Assembly: GCF_043290135.1 (NCBI RefSeq)
Contig: NC_134710.1
Location: 11,237,321-11,301,320, forward strand
DNA length: 64,000 nt
From: Rhipicephalus microplus
Taxonomy: Eukaryota > Arthropoda > Arachnida > Ixodida > Ixodidae
Direction of reading: 5' to 3'
Position numbers and translations under genes: made by a program. Every line of letters begins with the position of its first letter. Within the stretch, counting starts at the first letter, position 1. Shown piece after piece: positions 24,681-36,600 of the stretch. The notes under the pieces are model-generated. The model was not told the origin of the DNA. It searched no databases and worked only from the letters and a program-made list of their open reading frames with translations.

Positions 24681-27600
24681 TTTGCTTCAAATAAATTTTC
24701 AGTTGTTAGACCAGTGCTTGTCTTGTTTCCTTTTATGTGCTGCCCAATTATGGATAAGTGCCCAATTATGAATAAGTTCCAACTCGCCTGCCTTTTAATT
24801 ATACTACAAAAATATACCACATGACATGTCCATTTGCGTGCCACGATTATAGTACTTATAAATGTTTCCTGTACAAACGATATGCTTCCTTAGCAATCAT
24901 TCATGACAGCAGTAAGTCGTACACAATAGGTGCATCCTAGCACAGCGACCACCCTCGGCGCTGCTCACCTTTTGAGCAGCAGCATACCCGACCAAGCACT
25001 ACAGTCATTTGCATACACATGTTAGGAAGCTCTGCCATCACAGCATGCATAAGCACACAAGCGGTCATGTCTCGTGCTATCTTTCAAATTTTGCGGGCAT
25101 CAGTAACAAGCAAAAAGAAACATATTAGATAGAGAGTTAGAAACCACCTAATCAGATGTTTTGCACACCAATCTACAACTTTCATAGGAATTTATTGCTC
25201 AGTTTCACTGCTTCAAAAGCCCATTAATTAATCTCACTTGACCAAACAATTGAACAGAACACAAGAGTGATGTCACTTAATCCATGCCACAGTCAGCAAT
25301 AAGTATTTGGTCTCATCGTCATAGAGTGTGTCAGCATATTTGTAAACTCTGGCTAGAATTAGCTACAGTGCCCTTATAAACCTCTCCACCACTTAACGAA
25401 AAATCATGGAAAATCGCAGAATATTATGGTGAAAAAATAACACTGATAATAGCAGAAAAAAAAACTGCTCAGTATGTTTTCGTAAGTGTTACAGTTTCAG
25501 CTTGACAATATTACTAAAAAAGAATTCAAAGAAGAACATCTGTCAGTAAAGAATTTGACCAAATGCCACCAACTAAAAAGCATTAATTCCTAGTACTATT
25601 TCTGGCCTTCAAATTTTCTATCATAGTTGATGCAATGCAAGACAGCTGTCATTTAAATTCTAGGACATTTTGTGGTCGAAAGCAATAAGTGGCACTAATA
25701 CTTTTTTTTTCACAGCATTGTGTGAAGGGCTCCTCAATTAACAAAATTTAACAGTGATCATGAAATATGTGCTATACCTATCAGAGCTTTCCATTATGAA
25801 TAGAGGGTTGTCCTATGAATAGGGGTTTGGCCTTTGATAACCTTTACGCCCACTAGAGAAATTTTACAGAACTCATTTGCAATGTTATAGAATACTATAC
25901 TACCATAAACCAAGGCAATATGTGTTACATGCATGAAGTCCAAAATAATGCAGATTGGGCGGCATTGGTGGAATACAGGTAACATTGGAGTGTATGTTAG
26001 TCACCTACACAATATCGCGGACAGTCTAGCATATTTCCAACTAGTCAATAGCTCACAGAAAGTTCTGTACGAGTTCTGAGCAGCATCAAAAGGTTCAGCA
26101 TAATCAGTGCACAAAATCAGCAAAGGTTTCTTACAATGTAAAAATTGGGGTTCATTAGGCCAATTTACAGGAACTTCTTTCTTGCTTCCTCCAAACCAAG
26201 TTTAAAATACATAAATATTCATGCAAGTTCAAAGCAAAATTATAATTAACTAGTTACTTTATTAGCTCATAACTTTTTCGAAGCTGAAAGGCAACCTTTT
26301 TTGGCTAAGTGACATGGAGGAGGAAGCACCATGTCACAATTTCGAAGCTGAGCATAAAAAAACAGGAGCGTGCTGGGAATTCTATCATGAGCATCAAGCA
26401 CAAGATGGCAGCGGCTTTAGGGGATGCTCGCTTGCGGACGCTAGGCGCACTACCTCTCAAGTTTAAAAACAGTGAAGCTATTTTTAGTCTAGGTTTTCAT
26501 GTCCGGGATCCATGGCAGCGGGCATCATCAACGAGTATGCACCATAAAAGCTGGATAAATCCCACCATTCAGCCCTGGTTCACTCAAAAGAAAGAAGGCA
26601 ACAAATCGCGTGCAATTTACTACAGTCGCACAACTGTCCTGTTATACTTTGTGGTTATAAAAGGTGGTGGCTATATTACCAACACAAAACTTAACAAAGT
26701 ATGTTTATTAAAGAGCAGTGACACAACATATCTGAAAGACTTGCAAAACATACAAATGCAATAGCCTGGGACCACCAGCTTTCCAGTTTCATCAGTGTCC
26801 ATGAAGCATAGCTAGTTAAGTGTTTCTTTTTTTTTTCTCCATGCAATGCGATTGACACACTGACACAGTTCTTCCATGAAAATTTCAAGCAGCAAATCAA
26901 TATCCACAATTCGAGTACACACCCTTCAACCAGCAGACGAGGTATAAACCACTACTTTTTAAAGGGCCAGTAAACAACCTCGAGGTCCAAAAACTATGAA
27001 GAGAAATATGCACACTTTTGCTATGTAAACATGCTGCCACAAGAATTTTGCAAATACGTGCCAAAATAACAAAATTATAGGGGTTAGAACATCCGTTTCA
27101 GCAGGTTTCAAAATTTCACGTGACCTTGCCACCTTTCTTTGCCATAGGGAGGGGAAAGGTGTAGACCGCTGTCGTGACTCCGCTCACTTCGGCAATGTGA
27201 CATGACGTTTGCGATACATTATCGGCACACAGACAACGACCAAGCACGGCACCGCCGACATGAGCATGTGTCATAGCAGCGCGGAGAGAAAGTGCAGTTC
27301 GAGGAGCACACCTCCCGCCTCTTTGTCTCGGAGGTTTTCGTTCTGGTAATACTGCTTCTCCCAGTAGTCTTGGGCTCTACAAAATGACAGAGGGCTGCAC
27401 AGGAAAATGAAAACGCAGACTGCGCCGCCGAAAACGCATCACCGCAGAGCCAAGGTGCCGTTTAGTACAGCAAAGGACCAATCGACGAGCTCAGTGGTAC
27501 GTAAAGTTGCCCAAGAGCAAGCTTTCATCACTGTGCTTGTACGAGGAGGATTCTTCAGGCAAAGAAAATGGGTGTGGGATTATTTTTCGAAATTAAGAGT

Positions 27601-30600
27601 CTACATGGCGTGTAGCACTGTAATACTTGAAAATTTTGATCGCCACGGTGTACTGTACAAGTTGGCAAGCTTGTTTGCAGAGTGTAAAAAAAAAGTCAAA
27701 GCCTCTTTACTGGCCCCTTAATTTGTAATGATACTGGAACGAAAGCAGCAAGTAAAATGCAAAAAATTTAGTAGCAGCAGGAAAGGATACAACCGGAAAT
27801 TTGTAGGAACAATCAAGTGCACTGGGAGGCTGCTAAAAGGAAAGTCATCCAAGACCTCTATAGATGTACTCCAAACCAAGCGTCCCAGTGATAGGAGGGA
27901 GTAGTAGTCCACGACTCTCTGTAATAGGAGGGAGGAGTAGACCGTTAGAGAAGTGCTTTGTACAACGAAAGTTCTGTTTGACCAATATTCTTGATTTATA
28001 CAGATAAACATTGCAATGCCTGTCTTACCTGCAATTACACACCAAATAGTGTTACAGCTGCGTCAAGGCGATGTTTACTATAATAAGCATGTTAATACTC
28101 GGGGTGTGCCAAAGTTCTTTGTTTGGCAAAAGGTAGGCAGTGAGAAGTAGGTAGAGTTTGTTATAGACAAACCAAAGCTTCCATAAAAGTTTAGTCCTTC
28201 TGCATGCATGAAATAGTGAATGCCAATGTTAATGTTAATAGGAAGTTATAGTGCGTTGAACATTCACGAGTGAAATCCCAGCTTGAAATTGACGCACTTG
28301 CGAACATTCAACATGCAGGGGTGCAACAGCCGAAATTCAATTTGGAGCAATTTTTAGAGATACCAAATCTTACTTTTATATCATGAAATAGCAAATTTGG
28401 AGCAGCATAAAAAAAAGGCTTATATTTAGAAAAAAAAAAAGATGTATAAACCAATTAACATCACCTAAATCATGCAGTGTGAACATCAGCGCTGCCATTT
28501 CAATGAAGTTTTGAATCCCCCCACTGAGCAAACAATGATGAAGTCCATATTAGCATTTGCTGTGCCTGTCAAATCGTTTGACAGACTCTGCGAATGTAAA
28601 TATCAATCTGCCAAGTTATGACCTTGAAATTTGGGAAATTTGCAAAACCAAAGAATAGGGGAGGCAAAAAAAAAAACTGGCACACAATTTACTTTGTTTG
28701 TTTTAGGGAAGCAGAAATGTCATACACTGCTTCAAATGATTGCCAGTAGATTATTTAGACATCAGTAATTATTAATGGTACTCAGAATTGTGCGGCATAC
28801 AAACGCATGAGTAACTGAGCAAAATGTGCAGTGTCCCACTAGCGCTAACAGCCCCTTCAAAATCTCAATATGCTATTCCGCAGGGCCCTAGTGTACTGCG
28901 GCGAAGGTGGCTCAAGCAGCATTAGAACCAAAGCTAAAAAATTTTATTTATTTATTTTATTTAGCCATGCTACCGATCTCACAAGAAGACCATTGTATTT
29001 TCTAACCACTACACCCCCCCTCTTTTTTTCACCGTGGAGTTAGGTGCCGCTTCGGCTCCCTTGCAAGGCGTGTTCGACCAGGTTAAATAACAACGGTGCG
29101 CGCCCGCAGGCCTGGCAAAAGTACCGAATATCTATCGCCAGGACCGTGGCAGGGATGAAACTTTAAGGCGAAAATAAATGTTTTATGTACCACTGTTAAG
29201 GCATTCAACATGTTCGCTGGCAACGCTGGCATTCGCAGCACGTCGAGTTTGTTCGCGCGAGGAAAACGCGGCATACGCTTCCAGCTTTAGTTCTTAACAA
29301 GCCATAGCTGCATTTTCAGGTTAGGAAATTTACATTTCCCGCGAAGTGTCGGTGGCTACAATATAATATTTTTGTCTTGAAGGTTTCTTTTCTCACCGAT
29401 AGATATCGCTGTGGCCAGCGGACCGATGGGTGCGCAGCGTTATTTTATCTGGTCGATCTCATCTCGCGAGCATATGACGGGTGTTTAGAATATTTTAGGC
29501 ATATTCAAGGCATTATAGTTCGAGTCTGCGCGGTTTGACTGATGGCGCAAGCTGCAGGTGGCCTACATGGCCTGCATTTCTTGCCGAAACTAGCACACCT
29601 GAAAGAAATTTTGAGGCTGACTTGGCATTTTGGCGTAGCATGGCGCAATTGTAACAAATTTCACGATTTTGGCACAGCAAATGGGAATTGTAATAAATTG
29701 TTGCAATTGGTGCAGCTGTTGCACCTCTGAACATGCCATAACTTTTGTTCAAATGTATTTAGAAACTCGTTATTATTGCATTGCAGACAGTTCTGATTGT
29801 AGATTATTGTGATATGCTGATTTACACACTCACTTTTATAAATAAACTACGTCTCCAAAAGGCATATGAATTATTTTGTATTTCAAAAACCACATACATA
29901 TTATACAAGAAAAGTAATTACACTTTTGAAATCAGCACACGAATACAAACAAAGTCATGGAGTTTCATCACAATCAATCAAAAAATTTCAAAAAAAAGTT
30001 TAATAGTATCACCTGTACACAGAAGTGTGCAAATATTCGAAAATTTAGAATAACAAATCGAATAGCATTCTATTCAATTCGGTGCTCAAATTGAATAGGG
30101 CATATTTGAAATAACAAATAATTTACTAATATATTTTTGGTAAGTCAGGATAATTTATAAATGCTCAAATGAACAAGACTTTGGAACAAGGAGCCCCCCC
30201 CCCCCCCCCCTCTCCCAGCAACTTTTCTTTTTGCATCATTACTGAGATGCATGCAGCCCATGTATACTTGCAATACTATTGTCACGGAGTCGTGACGTGA
30301 CCGAAGACAGGAGACTTTGTGTTGGAATTTAACTGTTTATTTGGGCGAACCTGTGCCCGGTAAACGGAAAATTCGATAACAGTAGCAGTCTTGGGCTAAT
30401 AGCGGCGAACGGAGCATCGGCCGCCGATCAACTACTCACAAGCGGCGAAATGCGTCGGCATTTATACTCTTACCATCGAATGTTCTAGCGTTATCGCTGG
30501 TGGTGGCGCAGGTTTCAGAATAATCTGTACAGTTCGCTGAGTGGGCGTGATCTTATCAAAATGATCTACTAAAGTCCGCAAGCTTCTCGAAAACTGCAAG

Positions 30601-33600
30601 GGCGGTTTGCGCTGAGAATCGCGTAGTGTTTTGGGGCGATAACAAAACTTGAGAAATAGAACGTGGCACTATAATCGCTATATTTACCACAAAGTAAAGA
30701 CATTCTTGATTAAAACTTCGCAGTCACTGATGTGGCAGAGTCATCAATTCACTCTCCTTACCATGGCATTCATGATGATTTTAAATGAAGAAGATTACTT
30801 AACATTTATGTATGACGTTTATTTAAAACCTTTCGAAAAAGTACCACCTTGAATATTGTATGTAACTGCTATATTTCAGCCAGCAATTACAAAATATTTC
30901 TAACGCTCTAGTTGCTGTTGCATACGAGCATGCCCCCAATTAAAATAACTAGTATTTTCTGTCAGTTAAAAGTCACTGCAATGTTTCCAGTGAAAGCTTT
31001 TGAATATTTGTTTTATATAAAACTACTATAAAATTCTTAGGTCAATTTGAATATTGTTACTTTAATAGTCAAGGTTGCTTTGAAAAAGGTTGCCTCACTA
31101 TTCAAAAACTATAAACAGTGTTCGATTTTTTTTTTCGTATTTGATTCAGTGTCCTCAATATTCAATTCATACTTGATTCCGCCCTAAAATTCACACCCCT
31201 GCTTTTTAACATGACTATCAAACCTTTCCGAAAGCTCGGAGTTCTAAAAAAGAGGCTTCGAACGACATAAAGTTGAGTTGGTTGATAAGAGTTCATCTTG
31301 AAAAAAAAAAGAAAGGCTTGTGCACAGAAACACAAGATAACAGGACAATACAAGCATTGACAATCAACTGAAAGGGCACTGTTTGGAAAAAAAAAAAGTA
31401 GGTGCCAAAATTTATCGCAAGTGCCAATAAGTTTTGGCTGCTCCTTATACACATTCTATTTTACATGATAAATGCTTTACATGAGTACAGCACTGTTAAG
31501 CTAATGTTCAGCATAAGATTTTGTGAAGGAAAATGTATTTGCCAAGTTTAGCTTTATTTCTCTCAAAACCAAATCCCAGCTGCCTAAACACTAGGAGTGT
31601 CAAAGTGAATTAAAAATGGCTCAAGAAGTCAGCACAGTCATTTGTTGAATGTTTGTAGGACAAGTAGCTGTACTTTTATTTCCCACTTCCGACATGACGA
31701 TCTTGATTTAAATTATAAACGAAAAGTCTCACACAAGCCGGGCAATAAAATTATATCGGAAAGAAAAATGGAATGTGTGCATTAGCCACTGAGACTGTTA
31801 TGGATTCCTGAAAAGTTGAGTAATAGAGAAAGTCCCGCATACACTTAAGGAATCTTTCGCATGTTTGGATGAAGGATTCATGCTTGGTGGCTTGCATTTC
31901 CATGCAATAATGATACCAACCAGCAGAAATACTAACAGCATAGGATATCATGATGAAACGGTGTTAGTGATGTGATATAGTTCAGCAAAGACTGCAGAAA
32001 AGACACAGAAAGTCTCAGGTCTACGCATTGCAGTCATTTAAAAAAAAAATGGAAGTAGTGGAAAAAGTACACTCAAATCTTGATATAACGATCCTGGATA
32101 CAACTATATATCGGTTATAATGAAATAAGTGAAGAGTTGCTTTTTGGGAATATACATTTATAACTCATTTTCAGATATAAAAAACATATTTTGGTGCAAG
32201 ATGCAGTTTTGTTATAATGAGATTTGAGAGTAGTTCACTGTCTTTCATGCAAGAATACAGTCATATTTCTGTCAGCCATACAAGTATTGACGGCAGAATA
32301 CAGAAGCTTGCATTTTTTCCCAATACTCTGTTTTTTATGACAAAAAATCACAAACAGTGGCCCTCTAATGTTCCTAATAAGTCCCATAAGGGGTGTTACT
32401 CACATGATGGCTTATTTTCAAGCCATACACTTCAGCTGCTATCCCACGGCAATACTTGCAACACACCCCGACATTGATTAAGAAACAATGTCGGTAACAT
32501 AATTACAGTAAGAAACTTCTATTTTGAATGATTCATTCATTCATCACAGAAATTTTATCGTCACTCAAAGGGGGCCCAAACTACTTTTTCAAGTAAGTAT
32601 CGAATGATCTCAGTGCAGGAGTTTATTGCCTAGTGGATCGCTTGCCACAAAATTGTTTTGAATCCATAAAGTATAAGCAGAGTTTGAGGGGTTATTTCAT
32701 GTTTTGAGCACTTCACTTTTCTCCATCTTGACAAGAATGCTGGAGGCTAATCAGGGAGGGATGTCATGGAGGAGAGAAGCCATGTCAGCGCTCATCTTTA
32801 AACGTATTCACTCACTTTTCATGCGATTGGGTGAACAGTGGTATGCTGCCGTGTAACATTAGCACACCATACAGGTTTTCTCACACAACTTGAACCGGTA
32901 CTTTAAAAATGAAAGGCTGTTAGAATTGAGCTGAATTGATCACATACTATTTGCACCAGCCTATATTCACTCAGGCTACCTTTTGTTTTTCCTTAACTAA
33001 TGTTTAATTAACTAACTTTATCATTAATGGCAGAAGGCACAAGTATGACCACCGAGTTGTAAAGAACCTTCAGAACCAACAGACTGAATTGTTTTCCGTG
33101 TGGTACATCTTATGTTGTCCTTTTTCCTGTGTTGCAAAGAAAGCTAGCAAAATATGAAAAAACCTACCTGATGAAGAGCTTATGCACCGATAGTGCTGCT
33201 TTGAAGCATGCATTCAATTTTCTAACATTACGGCAATGTTATAACAAACTGATCTTAGTTTAAGATTGGTTAAAGTGCATTGAAAACGAAGAAACAAAAA
33301 GGCAAACATACACACACACAGTGCGCTACTTTCAACTAAACCAGGTTCAAAGTAGTGCTATGTATGTAAGTGTCTATGCCTTCTTTGTGTCTTGTTTTCA
33401 GTATGCTTTCGATGTTCTTAAACATGGAATACCAACATGCCCAGATGTCGGCCTTGGTGATTTCGATTGACTTGAGTCTAACTACCACAAGTAGCTATGA
33501 GAAATACAGATCTAAGCAGCTGGCTAAATAGTATAAAAGATAGCATGCTTACTTCACTTACAGGTTCCTCAAAATGTGGCAAAAACTCCATCAAGTCCAG

Positions 33601-36600
33601 GACGTAAGTATGAGGAGCAAAGCACTGAAGCTCAACGTGGCATGCTGTCGTAGTGTTTCCATCCTATTCCCCCAAAATCAGACACATACAACAAATCACA
33701 CAAAGCAATATTTCAAGAAATACTAATGTTGATTTCTATATGCATCTATATCAAGAATGAAAAAAAAAGGATGCAATTAACATACATGTGTTTATGATTT
33801 ATGCTGCTAAAGAAAGCTAGCCTTAATGACACAATTTACGATGTGAAAATTTAATGCAAACGCGGCTCATACATGTCAAAAACAACATAACTCAGAGCTA
33901 TTCAGTGCCTCCATTGAGGTAATTGGAGATGAGAGAATCAAATTTATCCAAAGCATTTAGTCACACTAGTGGTTTTCAGGCATCATAGCTACAAACTGAT
34001 CTGTGCAAATCACCATCAGTCAAAGTTATCAGAAACTAGTTCTTTTTTGTTTCCTTCTGACTAAGTGATCGAATGACTGAAAAAAAAGACTTGTATTCTT
34101 TCAACACAAATAGGATGCTCCCCTAAAAAATTACTTGACTCACAGTGAAGCCTCCTTTCCACACGGGAAGCCACTCATATTGAAGGTTCCAGCCAGTAAC
34201 TGTCATGCCACTCATCCATTTGTCCATCTGTATGCTCGAACCAACTCCCAGAGGTCTAAAAGTAGCATGACGCCACATATAGGCTCTGAACAGGGCATTA
34301 TAGAGCATGACATTGTCCCTGCAATAATTTTGACAGCAACCAAGAGAAACAGAAGTTACCACATGTTATTAATGGCTGTTGAAAACTCTTAATTTGACAT
34401 TACTAGATCTAAATTCAGGTGGCCTAAATTAACACATTAAAATAGATTCTCAAAATAAAAACAAAAATGCTACTTCATAATCCACATCATGACACATGCT
34501 TCATTCAAGCAGTATGAAAATGAAAGCCCACACTGCCTCCAAAAAACTGCAGCAGCTATACACACACATATTTCAGAGAAGCGTCCTGCGGGGCCAAATA
34601 TTCAGAAAGCCACTTACATATGAAGCCATTATATTTAAATTCAAATGTCACATGTAACCGATGTTTTAAGATTGTTTCATTTTTCAATCTATTAAATCGG
34701 AGCCTCAGAAAAGGTCTGGCAGCACCACACTAAGGATGAGGCGAGCACCTTCCATTCTTGGAGCACTTTGTCAGTTTTCATCATTTTGGTGCTGTCAACC
34801 CTCACTGGCTCACTATCTAATACTTTGACCCTGGTGGCATCATAACACATGAAGAATACAGTGGAAGAGCCAAGCTATGGGCAAGTTTTTTTGTTGTTAT
34901 TGTTTGCTTGTTTTTTTAATGTTGTGACATGCCTGCAAGTTGTAGTGCTGCAGCATTTGCAAATTATTACCGTCACGGCACAAGGTACATGATGCGCATG
35001 TTTATCAGATATATAAAAATTGTCAAACGTAGTTCAAAGGCCTTTCATGAGCAGTAAACATTATCTTTATTATAGTGAAACAACTAGCTCAGCCCGAATT
35101 TGCACAAACATCTGCCAACTAACCAAGCACTAATGCACCCAAATACGCTCATGAACACACTTCATCAATGACTGTGAGCACATGCCACTGCTAATTTTTT
35201 GTGTTGCAGGCCCTTCTATTGTTCATGGTTCAACAGATCACATGACATCTCATGTATGACAAAGCTTTCTTAAATCACTGTTTATCAGTAGAAAATGTGG
35301 CCAGGTGGGCTTATTGACTGTATATTGTCAAATATCCATTTTTTCTGCGTTTTTAATGGCACATACCGCCGTTAAAACACAATGAGGTCAAGAGAAAGTA
35401 TGCCCTGAGTTTACAGACTTTCATGGCTCCTCTGTAACGTTTTGGTTAGTGATTAAACAATTCTGTTATGAAGTAGCAAGAAGGCCAAAATGTTTCAGAA
35501 TTCAGGTCAGAGACGTCAGACTCTGCCCAGGCAGCGCTGCGAAAAACGCCGCCACCAGCGCCCCCATCGCTGCGCTGGCCATAAAGGAGTAATGCAAAGA
35601 GAGCCGTCTGCGAGCAATCGTGCATATGTGCTGTTCTTTCGTTGGTATTGAGGCTTGGTTTCCTAAAAATCAAACACCTGGCAAGCCTCTTCCTTCAATC
35701 CAAGCTTGTTTTAGAAAAGTAGGAAGCTCATCAAAACGAATTTTGGGTACAATGCCAAAGATGTTTGTTATTTCAGGGTGCTGCAAGCGAGCTTTGCATG
35801 ACATCCGAGTTCAAGGCAAGCACTCCGACGAGCGTTCTGTAACGCCTAAATGCATCAAACTTGGGCATACACATGATGCCAAAGCGTTGAAGTGAATACA
35901 CAAGCAATATAACAATCAGTAGCACGAAGTTTGCTTTATTCGACATGAATGGCCCTGGCAATTTTTGCCTTTGCAGTTGATTTCTCCATCGCTCTCTCGC
36001 TTCCTGTGTGTTGAACGGTTTTATTACGCATGCTAGAATGTTTCGTTGGCAGTTGTCTTCCATTTGTATATACTGCAAATGGGGATACATGCATATCTAC
36101 TTTCTCGGTATACCACGAAAGGCACAACTGAGGCCTCCGAGATATCTCCGGAAATCACGAAGACCACCGGCCACAAAAACCTGATTGTGGTCGCGATCAT
36201 TTTGCGATTTACCAGTATGACATATGTGTTCGCATTTACTATTTAAAGCCAGAACTTAGAGCCTTCAAAGGCGTACATGCAAAATGGTGCATGGTAGCAA
36301 CAACTTCAGATTATCGGTGGTCGCGGCGTGTGCTATGTTCATCGCTCGCGTCACTTGTCTACTGTTGCACGGCGTAAACAGTGGTCAGAGGCTTTGTTGA
36401 ACTTCATAATCAATGTTACCATGGTTCTCCGTCAAGGCTATAGAAAACAATAACAGGAGACCTACAATATCACACTTTCTCATGCAACCGGCTGTGGAGA
36501 ACGCAAGTAATTCGCTTACACAACACGTTCGCAACGGTTTGCATCTAGCGCTCTTGCCATTCCGATTCGCGAAAGCTGCAGAAATTGGTGAAACTACAGT

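Larger units (their letters stand above)
24133..24744. repeat. Inverted ~70-bp repeats enclosing microsatellites and a SINE
   Basis: 24133-24204 and 24675-24744 are inverted copies sharing aacaactgaaaatttatttg and aagcaaagcatat. Between them lie (AT)n at 24200-24231, (GT)n at 24371-24457, a truncated Ruka SINE, (GT)n at 24600-24647 and (AT)n at 24648-24678. The ends resemble the inverted terminal copies of the Penelope-like remnant in organisation and may be Penelope 3' ends. Confidence 0.75.

Noticed and set aside
24188..24844. Open frames of alternating Cys-Val, Thr-His or Tyr-Ile
   Set aside because: They are translations of GT/AC and AT microsatellites.
26309..26764. 151-codon plus-strand open frame as a gene
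   Set aside because: No recognisable motif or splice partner, and it lies inside an MTBP intron in AT-rich DNA.
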